Notes: a model not told the origin generated them from the sequence alone. A stretch of 6,601 bases of DNA from Planctomycetota bacterium (GCA_022567055.1 JADFHU010000322.1:1-6601), one strand, 5' to 3'. Positions 1-5,844 are shown, counted from the first letter of the stretch. Numbers and translations: made by a program.

Positions 1-220
1 ACTCATGCTGCCAAGCAGCCAGTTTTGCCACAAGGAAGCCGCTGTTTTCGCGATTGAGACCTGTCGTCCATAGCTCGGAGAGCGACGGATGAAGCGATCA
101 ATGATGGGGTGCAATTGGGCATTCAAAAGTGCAGGTTAGTTCTTGCCAGTCCCTTGAGGCTCGTGCTTTCTAAGATCTATTCAGAGCATGCCTATGCCTA
201 AGAAAACCTCATAAACTAGC

Positions 221-289
221 ATCGCGGAGCGATACATAATTCGTGAAGGCACGAAAGGCGGCCCAATGACTGCCCTAGACGTTACGGGC
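221..289 (+). other. Cluster of three short hairpins, possible structured leader
   Basis: Three inverted repeats lie in series. ATCGC/GCGAT is at 221-225 and 229-233 with a GGA loop. TTCGTG/CACGAA is at 240-245 and 250-255 with an AAGG loop. GCCC/GGGC is at 272-275 and 286-289 with a 10-base loop; an alternative GCCC partner at 261-264 could compete for the same GGGC. The series ends about 125 bases before the EEP gene start. I compared it from memory with the common riboswitch cores (c-di-GMP, TPP, cobalamin, fluoride, THF) and recognise none. Each stem is short, so chance is possible; only the base-pairing itself is seen. Confidence 0.25.
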
Positions 290-291
290 TA

Positions 292-331
292 TTCACACAT
301 GCCTGTATCCTTACAATCGAGAAAGCGCTTT
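292..331 (+). promoter_or_regulatory. Possible promoter with operator-like palindrome
   Basis: A perfect 10-bp palindrome, AAAGCGCTTT, occupies 322-331. Its core resembles operators of LacI-family regulators, including the catabolite-responsive element type. Just upstream are TACAAT (312-317), one base from the sigma-70 -10 consensus, and TTCACA (292-297), one base from the -35 consensus. The 14-bp spacing between them is shorter than the usual 16-18, so they may not form one promoter. A repressor bound at the palindrome would sit immediately downstream of the -10 candidate and about 85 bases before the EEP start codon. Both promoter and operator roles are inferred. Confidence 0.25.
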
Positions 332-402
332 ACTCATCCAAGACTTCCCGGTACTGTAGCGGAGGGAATTCTGACTCGCTCTGCCTGGGTTATTCTTTCA
401 TG

Positions 403-407
403 AAGGG
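403..407 (+). promoter_or_regulatory. Ribosome binding site deciding the EEP gene start
   Basis: AAGGG lies seven bases before the ATG at 415, inside the longer GAAGGGTG. The alternative in-frame ATG at 400 has only pyrimidine-rich sequence before it (GTTATTCTTTC) and no purine-rich site. This favours 415 as the true start. Confidence 0.6.
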
Positions 408-414
408 TGCTCTC

Positions 415-1356
415 ATGACCAGAAGGTGTAGGCATCGTAGGGAACATCGCTGTCTCTTGGTTCCGTTGTTGGTTGTTGCTCTTCTTGGGTTCTGCAGCGG
501 TGCCACCTTGACGCCGCAAAACGAGGAATTGAGCGTCGAAGTCTTGAGCTTCAACATCCGCTATGGCACCGCCCGGGATGGCAAGAACCATTGGGATCGA
601 CGACGAGAGTCTGTCATCCGACTGCTGCGTGAGCAGAATAGCGATGTGGTGGGTCTGCAGGAGGCGCTGCGATTTCAAATAGAGGTCATTCTGGCGGCCA
701 TGCCCGAATATGGCGACGTGGGCGTGGGCCGGGACGATGGCCAGACCCGGGGCGAGTACTGTGGCATTCTCTACCGTAGAGGCCGCTTTACGGTGGCCGA
801 CTCCGGCACTTTCTGGTTCTCAGACACGCCGGAGGTACCCGGTTCGATCACCTGGGGAAATGCCTGTACGCGAATCTGTACCTGGGCTCGTCTCGTCGAC
901 AAGGGAAGCGGTCGGGGAATCTATGTCTACAATCTCCATCTGGATCACATCTCGCAACCCTCGCGGGAGAAGAGTGCGGTTTTGCTGGGCAAGCGCATTC
1001 AGAAGCGTACGCTTCCCGATCCCTTCGTGGTGTTGGGAGATTTTAATGTGGGCGAGGACAATCCGGCCATTGAGCATCTCAAGGATGCAAAAGGACTGGC
1101 ATTGCGAGACAGTTTTCGGGTCTTGCATCCTGACGCGGAGAACGTAGGGACATTCAACGGGTTCAAGGGCAGGCGGAAGGGGGACAAGATAGACTACGTG
1201 CTCGTCTCGCCCGCGGCCCAGGTTAAAGAGGCGGACATTGTTCTGACCTCCTACGGTGGACGTTGGCCTTCGGATCACTTTCCGGTTCGGGCACTCTTGC
1301 GGTTTCCGTTGTCTACGGGTGACAGCGAAGCGACCTCGAGCTCTTCAGAGCCATGA
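415..1356 (+). CDS. Exported endonuclease/exonuclease/phosphatase family protein
   Basis: This is a metal-dependent phosphoesterase of the EEP (DNase I-like) fold, about 313 residues from the ATG at 415. An Arg-rich N-terminus and a hydrophobic stretch (about residues 13-28, ending CSGA) form a signal peptide, so the product is probably periplasmic or secreted. The Cys is preceded by Phe, so a lipobox is unlikely. Family motifs follow in order: SFNIRYGT (Asn47), VVGLQEA (Glu83), GRDDG and GTFWFSDTPEVPGS, YNLHLDH (His175), VLGDFN (Asp209, Asn211), KIDYV (Asp260) and PSDHFPV (Asp287, His288). All expected metal and catalytic positions are present. The GRDDG and GTFW..TPEVPGS signatures fit the uncharacterised bacterial EEP-1 subgroup rather than DNA-repair ExoIII. 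The C-terminus is a Ser/Glu-rich tail. The substrate is unknown: nucleic acid, a phospholipid headgroup and a sugar phosphate are all possible. It is the only clear plus-strand gene and is not co-transcribed with its neighbours. Confidence 0.9.
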   Translation: MTRRCRHRREHRCLLVPLLVVALLGFCSGATLTPQNEELSVEVLSFNIRYGTARDGKNHWDRRRESVIRLLREQNSDVVGLQEALRFQIEVILAAMPEYGDVGVGRDDGQTRGEYCGILYRRGRFTVADSGTFWFSDTPEVPGSITWGNACTRICTWARLVDKGSGRGIYVYNLHLDHISQPSREKSAVLLGKRIQKRTLPDPFVVLGDFNVGEDNPAIEHLKDAKGLALRDSFRVLHPDAENVGTFNGFKGRRKGDKIDYVLVSPAAQVKEADIVLTSYGGRWPSDHFPVRALLRFPLSTGDSEATSSSSEP

Positions 1357-1371
1357 GAGAGGGCTAGAGCT
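1339..1371. terminator. Possible bidirectional hairpin between convergent genes
   Basis: AGCTCT (1339-1344) pairs with AGAGCT (1366-1371), and AGCC (1349-1352) pairs with GGCT (1362-1365), leaving a four-base bulge on one side and a nine-base loop. The hairpin spans both stop codons of the converging EEP and dhaL-type genes, where a shared terminator would be expected because only 7 bp separate them. No strong T-run follows on either strand, so intrinsic termination is uncertain. Confidence 0.25.
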
Positions 1372-2002
1372 TCTCGCGCAAAGCTTCGGCGAAGGCCTGC
1401 AGCAAGAGGCAGCATGATGTCGCGCCTGCATCCAGCACGCCCCGCGATCTCTCGCCTAACCGACTCGATCGGCCTACCTTGGCAATCATGTCCTTGGTCG
1501 AGTCCCGCCCCGTTTCAGACGCCTCCGACATCTTGGTCAGACATTCGGCGAAGGACTCGCCGGCGTCTTGGGCGCTGCGAAAGGCCTCTTCCGCGGGAAG
1601 CAGGGTGTCGAGCAGCGTTTTGTCCCCCCGCTGCGCGTCGCTGACGGTGAGGACCTTCTCCTTGGCGGCGACGAGCATCTTAGCAAAGCCGGCGGCATCG
1701 AGTGTCTCCAGGTCTTTGCTGGCCTTGGCCATGCCCCGGAAAAACATGCCGTAGAGCGGTCCCAGGGAACCGCCAATCTGCGTTATTAAGATCTGAGCCA
1801 GGGTCTTGAGCCCATGAGAGAGATCACCCGGGGTCTCCTTGAGGGCCTCCTCGCAGAGGGTAAAGCCCTTGTTCATGTTGACACCATGGTCTCCGTCTCC
1901 GATCAACCCATCGATGTCACTAAGATACTGCTTGTTGGCCTGTATGACCTTGATCAAGGCAAAGAGAATTCTATTGCCATCTTCGGTGGCGACCGCCGAC
2001 AT
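1364..2002 (-). CDS. dhaL: DhaL-type subunit of a dihydroxyacetone-like ketose kinase
   Basis: This is the nucleotide-binding subunit of a two-part DAK-family kinase, 212 residues, the usual length for DhaL. The Mg-nucleotide site is visible as DIDGLIGDGDHG with Asp31, Asp36 and Asp38, followed by GGSLGPLYG (77-85), GDKTLLDTL (126-134) and GRSSRLGERSRG...DAGATS near the C-terminus. The last motif has DAG where PTS-linked DhaL proteins usually read DPG. The ATG shares one base with the stop of the dhaK-type gene (TGATG), so translation is probably coupled and the two subunits made in equal amounts. It is the last gene of the operon, and no DhaM-like phosphotransferase gene follows. It may use ATP directly or depend on a DhaM encoded elsewhere. 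The family call is secure; the sugar substrate is not. Confidence 0.93.
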   Translation of the reverse strand: MSAVATEDGNRILFALIKVIQANKQYLSDIDGLIGDGDHGVNMNKGFTLCEEALKETPGDLSHGLKTLAQILITQIGGSLGPLYGMFFRGMAKASKDLETLDAAGFAKMLVAAKEKVLTVSDAQRGDKTLLDTLLPAEEAFRSAQDAGESFAECLTKMSEASETGRDSTKDMIAKVGRSSRLGERSRGVLDAGATSCCLLLQAFAEALREKL

Positions 2003-3012
2003 CAGCCGGACCTGCCAAATTGTGTTAGGCCCATGCAGTCACACTCGATGTCCATGCACTGCTTCAACTCATCATCCAGTTTCATGAGGGTGAGTGTGAC
2101 ACCTGCCATCTCCAGAGAGGTGAAGTAATTGCCGACATAGGGCAGGGTGACGTTGATACCGGCATCGGCGAGGATCTTTTCGACCTCATTGAAGAGGATG
2201 TAGAGTTCCATCAGGGGCGTGGAACCGAGTCCTGAGACTAACACGACGACACCGTCCCCCTGTGTAAAGGGAAGGTCGGGCAGGATGATGTCGGTCATGC
2301 GTTTGGCGACCTGGGCGGAGGTCTCTAAATCACAGACCTCCAAACCGGGTTCGCCGTGATGACCGATGCCGACCTCCATCTTGCCCTCTTCGATCTTGAA
2401 GTTAGGATGACCCACTTCCGGGATGGTACAGGGGCTCAGACCGATGCCCATGCTGCGGGTGTTGTCGATGGCCTTTTGGGCGGCTGCGATTACCTCGTCG
2501 AGACTGCCTCCCAGGGCGGCCTTGGCGCCGCCGACCTTCCACATGAGGATCTCACCCGCGACACCGCGCCGTTTGTCGAGCTGATCCGCGGAGGCGGAGG
2601 GGACGTCGTCGTTGGCAACCACGGTCTTGACTTCGATGTCATCGTCCTCCGCCATATCGATCGCCATCTTGACATTCATATTGTCTCCGGCGTAGTTGCC
2701 ATACAGGCAGGCCACGCCCTTGCCGGCGTCGGCGGCCTTGAATGCATCGTAAAACATCTGGGCTGGTGGGGAGGAGAAGATCTCGCCGGCCGCCACCGCA
2801 TCCACCATGTTCTTGCCGATGTAGCCGATGAACGCCGGTTTGTGACCCGATCCCCCACCTGTCACGATCCCCACCTTGTTGGCGATTGGGGCGGCCTTGT
2901 ACTTCAGGACCCGCGGATTGTCGGTCTTCGCGATCAGGTTGGGGTGGGCCTTGACGAATCCTTCAATCATTTCGTCGACCACCTCGCCGGCGTGGTTAAT
3001 GATCTTTTGCAT
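2002..3012 (-). CDS. dhaK: DhaK-type substrate-binding subunit of a ketose kinase
   Basis: This 336-residue subunit binds the ketose substrate covalently and receives phosphate via DhaL. Key DhaK residues are all in place: GGGSGHKPA with His57, NYAGDNMN with Asp110, and GHHGEPG with His219, the His that forms the hemiaminal with the substrate carbonyl. Each is one position off the E. coli numbering (56, 109, 218). RRGVAGE, RSMGIGLSPCTIPEVG and LVSGLGSTPLMELYI are further family signatures. The GHKPA motif has Lys where E. coli DhaK has Glu, which I associate from memory with DAK paralogues next to RpiB-like isomerases rather than true dihydroxyacetone kinases. The start codon overlaps the upstream isomerase stop by one base (TAATG), and its own stop overlaps the dhaL-type start. 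Dihydroxyacetone, erythrulose or another short branched or straight ketose could be the substrate. Confidence 0.93.
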   Translation of the reverse strand: MQKIINHAGEVVDEMIEGFVKAHPNLIAKTDNPRVLKYKAAPIANKVGIVTGGGSGHKPAFIGYIGKNMVDAVAAGEIFSSPPAQMFYDAFKAADAGKGVACLYGNYAGDNMNVKMAIDMAEDDDIEVKTVVANDDVPSASADQLDKRRGVAGEILMWKVGGAKAALGGSLDEVIAAAQKAIDNTRSMGIGLSPCTIPEVGHPNFKIEEGKMEVGIGHHGEPGLEVCDLETSAQVAKRMTDIILPDLPFTQGDGVVVLVSGLGSTPLMELYILFNEVEKILADAGINVTLPYVGNYFTSLEMAGVTLTLMKLDDELKQCMDIECDCMGLTQFGRSG

Positions 3013-3491
3013 TATACGCTCTCTTTGGGCAGTGGGTCTCTTTGAAAAGAGTGCCTCTCCAGGGCCCGCATTTGATCGACTTTGGGGGTCGAGCCACCGC
3101 CGGAGAAGTCAGAGTTAAGCCAGGCGGTGACAATCATCGTGGCGAGTTCCGGACCGACGACGCGCTCACCGAGGGTAAGGACATTGGCATCATTGCTCTT
3201 CTTGAGCCTCTCCGCCGAGAAGCAGTCGTGGCAGACACCGGCGTAGACGCCTTCGACCTTGTTGGCGATCATGGCCATGCCGAGACCCGTACCGCAGATC
3301 AGGATGCCTCGGTCGTAGCTCCCATCCTGAATCCTTAGGGCCAGGTGATAGCCAATCTCGGGATAGAAGGGGTTTTCCTTGGTGGCCGCGTAGTCCAGGT
3401 CAACAATGTCCAGTCCCTGGTCTTTCAAGCTCTCGTAGAGGACCTTCTTCAGGCTCAGCGCCACGTCATCACAATCGATACATAGTTTCAT
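3012..3491 (-). CDS. RpiB/LacAB-family sugar-phosphate isomerase, divergent active site
   Basis: This 159-residue protein is the first gene of the isomerase-kinase operon. It interconverts an aldose and a ketose phosphate through an enediol. The core ILICGTGLGMAMIANK carries the catalytic base Cys66 and Thr68 at the same numbers as E. coli RpiB, and NVLTLGERVVGPELA follows. Several residues of canonical RpiB differ: the N-terminal CDH is CDD (His10 lost), the ring-opening His99 is Ser99 (SND for HND), and the phosphate-contact segment GGRHQQRV is GGGSTPKV, so Arg133 and His134 are gone and Arg137 is Lys. The HDCFSAER...SNDAN segment resembles the isomerases of erythritol/threitol pathways (EryI type) as I remember them. 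A tetrose 4-phosphate, or another substrate without a furanose ring, is therefore plausible. Upstream of the ATG there is only a weak ribosome site. General RpiB annotation is safe; ribose specificity is doubtful. Confidence 0.9.
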   Translation of the reverse strand: MKLCIDCDDVALSLKKVLYESLKDQGLDIVDLDYAATKENPFYPEIGYHLALRIQDGSYDRGILICGTGLGMAMIANKVEGVYAGVCHDCFSAERLKKSNDANVLTLGERVVGPELATMIVTAWLNSDFSGGGSTPKVDQMRALERHSFQRDPLPKESV

Positions 3492-3803
3492 GGTTCAAGG
3501 TCCATACTAGCTGTTTCTGTTAAGACAGTCCCCTGACTTTTCGGTCGCACTGTCGAGAGCTGCCCAGAGTGCCACAGGGGGCAAGGATTGTCAAGATCAT
3601 GCTTTTGGAGCCGCGCAGCAGTCCGAACGCTGAGCCCCAATCAACCGACCGAAGGGGGGGAGGTGGTGGCTGATGGCAACATCCATGGGAACCAAACGGT
3701 GACCCACGAGTCTAACTAAGAAAGGACGATATGAGAACAGGTATAATCCTCCTTCGAAGATGAGTCGTCGGCAGAGTGCCCTGTGCCGGCGATTCTCTTT
3801 TGG
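3492..3803. other. Intergenic region between hydrolase and isomerase operon
   Basis: This 312-bp non-coding stretch must hold the end of the hydrolase transcript and probably the promoter of the isomerase-kinase operon on the minus strand. A perfect TTGACA is present on the minus strand at 3589-3594, but nothing resembling a -10 lies at the right distance. A small inverted repeat, CTGT/ACAG, is at 3517-3520 and 3525-3528, next to GTCCCCTGAC (3529-3538), which looks like half of a REP-type palindrome. A run of seven G occurs at 3654-3660. No ORF above about 30 codons with a ribosome site was found, and no T-tailed terminator hairpin is clear. Confidence 0.5.
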
Positions 3804-4658
3804 TCACTGTTGCGGTACCGCCTGGCCTTCTGTTGGGGATGATAAAAACGTCACAACCTGTTGCCACCAGGCCCGGTCAACAGCCTCCATCCAGGTGTTG
3901 TGTCCCACCCGCTCCAACGTCCACAGGTGTTTTTTGCCTTTTAATGCGGCGTAGAGTCGCTGTGTGTGCCTGTTGGGAACGATCTCATCCTCTCTCGCCA
4001 TGACGATCCCTACGGGACCGGGAAACTCAGCCAGATTCTTGATGTTGTCAAAGCGATCTCGGGTCAACAATTTGGCGGGAAACCAGGGATAGAACGATTG
4101 ACTAAGGTCTCCCAGTGTGTCCCAGGGCATGATCAGCAGGAGTCCCTGAATCGCCTTCGGATCGACCTTTACCGCAGCCGCGGCAACGCCGCAGCCCAAT
4201 GACTCGCCCACGAGCCAGAGAGGCTCCGAATAGAGAGTCACGGCTCGTTGTATCATTTCGGTTGCGGCGGCCACGAATGCGTTCTGTCCGTGCCGCCCGG
4301 GACAGGCCCCGTAACCCGGGTATTCGCATAGGATGACGCGAAAACCGAATGATTCCAAAAACTCGATGTAGAGGGTTCGTCCCAGAGCCGAGCCGGCATT
4401 GCCGTGGAAGAGGAGTATCGTGCCTAAGGGGTCTTTCGGCAGCCTTTGACTGATGTAGGCTCGGGTGTTTTCCCCTTCTATCCAGAGTTGGAGTCCTTTC
4501 TCCTGGGCGATGCTCGCTGCCGTTGCCTGGGAGTAGAGAGTGGGGAGGTAGAGCAGCTTTCTCTGGTAGAGATAGAGCATCAAGGCCAGTCCCAAGTAGA
4601 TGACGACGACACTCTTTATGATGAGCAGTAAGAAGGGGATCATTTTCACTGGAGCCAT
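3804..4658 (-). CDS. Membrane-anchored alpha/beta hydrolase
   Basis: This is a serine hydrolase of the BEM46/ABHD13-like branch of the alpha/beta fold, 284 residues. Residues about 7-30 form one hydrophobic segment followed by YQRKLLYLP, so the protein is probably held in the inner membrane by an uncleaved N-terminal anchor. The oxyanion motif FHGNAGS (His85-Gly86-Asn87), EYPGYG (112-117), the nucleophile elbow GESLG (Ser153), an acid in AREDEIVP (Asp224) and the catalytic His in VGHNTW (His253) are all visible, so the triad is complete. The substrate cannot be told from sequence; esters, thioesters or peptides are possible. Neither the ATG at 4658 nor the in-frame ATG at 4643 has a good ribosome site; I keep the longer form. 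It follows flhB on the same strand, but a 115-bp repeat-bearing gap separates them, so co-transcription is uncertain and a flagellar role is not implied. Confidence 0.88.
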   Translation of the reverse strand: MAPVKMIPFLLLIIKSVVVIYLGLALMLYLYQRKLLYLPTLYSQATAASIAQEKGLQLWIEGENTRAYISQRLPKDPLGTILLFHGNAGSALGRTLYIEFLESFGFRVILCEYPGYGACPGRHGQNAFVAAATEMIQRAVTLYSEPLWLVGESLGCGVAAAAVKVDPKAIQGLLLIMPWDTLGDLSQSFYPWFPAKLLTRDRFDNIKNLAEFPGPVGIVMAREDEIVPNRHTQRLYAALKGKKHLWTLERVGHNTWMEAVDRAWWQQVVTFLSSPTEGQAVPQQ

Positions 4659-4670
4659 GAGAGGGACGTT

Positions 4671-4772
4671 CAGTAATCAGTAATCAGCAGTCCCGCCGTC
4701 GCCAAGGCTGTGGCGGGCAGGCGGTCTTCGGTCTCCATTCATCATTCATCAGTAATCGGTTCATTGTTCATG
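4671..4772. repeat. Heptamer tandem repeats flanking a GC-rich palindrome
   Basis: Nearly the whole gap between flhB and the hydrolase is built of 7-base units. CAGTAAT occurs twice in tandem (4671-4684). After the palindrome come GGTCTTC and GGTCTCC (4723-4736), CATTCAT twice (4736-4749, sharing one base), a third CAGTAAT (4750-4756) and GTTCATT/GTTCATG (4759-4772). Four unrelated heptamers, each doubled, make chance unlikely. The style resembles heptanucleotide intergenic repeats known from some bacterial genomes (for example cyanobacterial STRR sequences). The block ends one base before the flhB stop codon. Function is unknown. Confidence 0.7.
4692..4717. repeat. GC-rich imperfect palindrome, possible mobile repeat or mRNA hairpin
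   Basis: CCCGCC (4692-4697) pairs with GGCGGG (4712-4717). Two G-T wobble pairs, one mismatch and an inner GCC/GGC extend the arm, so the sequence reads almost the same on both strands. It sits inside the heptamer block downstream of flhB. No T-run follows on the minus strand, so it is not a classic terminator. It could stabilise the 3' end of the flagellar transcript, or be a dispersed palindromic unit. Confidence 0.55.
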
Positions 4773-4773
4773 G

Positions 4774-5841
4774 TCATTGACGGCGTTGCTGGCGGAGGCG
4801 GTAGATGAGGGCCAGGATCTCGGCGATGGCCATGAAGAGTTCTTGTGGAATGCTCTTGCCGGATTTGACCGTCGAGAAGAGTGTCCGAGTCAATTCGGGC
4901 CGACGGACAATCGGTACGCCATGGGCACGGGCGATCTCTCTGATCTTCTCCGCAATGTCATCCGTGCCCTTGGCAACCACAATGGGTGAGTCCATGGTGT
5001 CTGCGTCATACTGTATGGCAACCGCATAGTGGGTGGGATTGACCAGTACGACGTCGGCCTTGGGTACGCTCTCTATCAGGTTCTGCATGGCCCTATCCAT
5101 GCGAATCTTGCGCAGCCTGCCCTTGACCTCCGGAGATCCTTCGGTATCTTTGTGTTCTTGCTTGATATCCTGATGGCTCATCCGCAGGTCCTGAGTGTAC
5201 TTCCACTTTTGGTAGATCACGTCGATAATGGCCAAGATCAAGAGAACGAGGGTCACCCGCAACGTAAACCCGAATATGGTCTGAAAGATGGTTGCCAAAA
5301 TTTGGGGGGTCCAAGCCCAGCGAAGCGCTGCCATCTCATCGGTTTTGCTCCGCAGGTAGAGCCAGGCCACTAGAAAAATGAGCCCCATCTTCGCCAGCGA
5401 GAGGATGAGCTTAACGGCCGCCTTGGAGTTCATGGCCTGCTCTAGGTTCTTGATGGGATTGAGGGAGTCCCACTTTAACTTCAGGGACTCTGTCGAGAAG
5501 GCAAATCCACCGACAGCAAGAGTGCCCAATACGGACGCTATCACCATGGTGGCTGTGATCGGACTCGTCTTGACCATGGAGTCAATGATGTACCCGTTCG
5601 AAAAATCGACAAAGGCCTGCGGTGTGGAAAAAAAGAGGGTGTTTGCAGAAAAGCACTCTCTCACCATGGATGAGCACCAGCGTAGCAAGGAGGGGGCACT
5701 GAGGGCCAGTGACAGAATCATGCCTAACAACACCGCCACGGATCCCAGTTCTTGGCTCCTGGGGACCTGTCCTTGACGCCTGGCCCGCTCGAGCTTGCGC
5801 GGGGTCGGTTGTTGTGTCTTTTCTGTTGCTTGATCTGCCAT
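4774..5841 (-). CDS. flhB: Flagellar export apparatus switch protein FlhB
   Basis: FlhB is an inner-membrane component of the flagellar type III export gate and switches export from rod/hook to filament subunits. The 355-residue protein has the classic N-terminus (TEKTQQPTPRKLERARRQGQV), about four transmembrane segments (roughly 32-52, 92-115, 145-163 and 183-209), the linker RMSHQDIKQEHKDTEGSP and a complete cytoplasmic domain. The autocleavage motif NPTH is at 268-271, one residue from its E. coli position, followed by YAVAIQYD, VVAKGTDDIAEKIREIA and the usual C-terminal IPQELFMAIAEILALIYRL. Length and motifs fit flagellar FlhB better than injectisome SctU proteins. The ATG lies three bases after the fliR stop with no ribosome site of its own, suggesting translational coupling. 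The usual next gene flhA is absent here; a repeat block and an alpha/beta hydrolase follow instead. Confidence 0.96.
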   Translation of the reverse strand: MADQATEKTQQPTPRKLERARRQGQVPRSQELGSVAVLLGMILSLALSAPSLLRWCSSMVRECFSANTLFFSTPQAFVDFSNGYIIDSMVKTSPITATMVIASVLGTLAVGGFAFSTESLKLKWDSLNPIKNLEQAMNSKAAVKLILSLAKMGLIFLVAWLYLRSKTDEMAALRWAWTPQILATIFQTIFGFTLRVTLVLLILAIIDVIYQKWKYTQDLRMSHQDIKQEHKDTEGSPEVKGRLRKIRMDRAMQNLIESVPKADVVLVNPTHYAVAIQYDADTMDSPIVVAKGTDDIAEKIREIARAHGVPIVRRPELTRTLFSTVKSGKSIPQELFMAIAEILALIYRLRQQRRQ

Positions 5842-5844
5842 GGA

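Larger units (their letters stand above)
1..399. other. Gene-poor upstream region
   Basis: No convincing gene is visible in this stretch. Plus-strand frames are closed by stops within the first ~90 bases. On the minus strand one frame is open from a stop at 136-138 to the left edge, with a possible TTG start at 124-126 and about 42 codons visible, but no Shine-Dalgarno sequence stands before it. It could be the start of a gene lying outside the window, a decayed gene, or chance. The right half holds three small hairpins (221-289) and a 10-bp palindrome (322-331), described separately. The stretch probably includes the promoter of the plus-strand gene that follows. Confidence 0.5.

Noticed and set aside
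261..290. Integron attC-like recombination site
   Set aside because: The inverted GCCC/GGGC arms lack the GTTRRRY/RYYYAAC core pair, and no integrase or cassette structure is present.
334..678. Minus-strand open frame crossing the EEP gene start
   Set aside because: It overlaps the signal peptide and first catalytic motif of the EEP gene; composition is not protein-like and no domain is visible.
820..1278. Minus-strand open frame antisense to the EEP gene
   Set aside because: It mirrors the well-supported EEP coding frame, has no family motifs and no ribosome site.
2356..3045. Long plus-strand open frame (229 codons) antisense to the dhaK-type gene
   Set aside because: It lies almost entirely opposite a secure, motif-complete DhaK and shows no recognisable domain; it is explained by the codon bias of the sense gene.
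3589..3594. Perfect minus-strand TTGACA as a promoter for the isomerase operon
   Set aside because: The hexamer 17 bases downstream is CACTCT, with 16-19-base alternatives no better, so no complete sigma-70 promoter can be claimed. The nearby TGGCAC also fails as a sigma-54 site because the -12 GC is one base out of register.
3600..3686. 29-codon minus-strand ORF starting at the ATG at 3686
   Set aside because: There is no ribosome site before it, and the product is Pro/His/Cys-rich with no recognisable features; likely chance.
3742..3747. Perfect plus-strand TATAAT
   Set aside because: No -35 hexamer lies 16-18 bases upstream, and no plus-strand gene follows; transcription would run antisense into the hydrolase.
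4671..4772. CRISPR-like array
   Set aside because: The repeats are 7-mers in direct tandem with different unit sequences and no regular unique spacers.
5378..5776. Plus-strand open frame antisense to flhB
   Set aside because: It is fully contained in flhB, whose motifs are intact; this is an antisense shadow.
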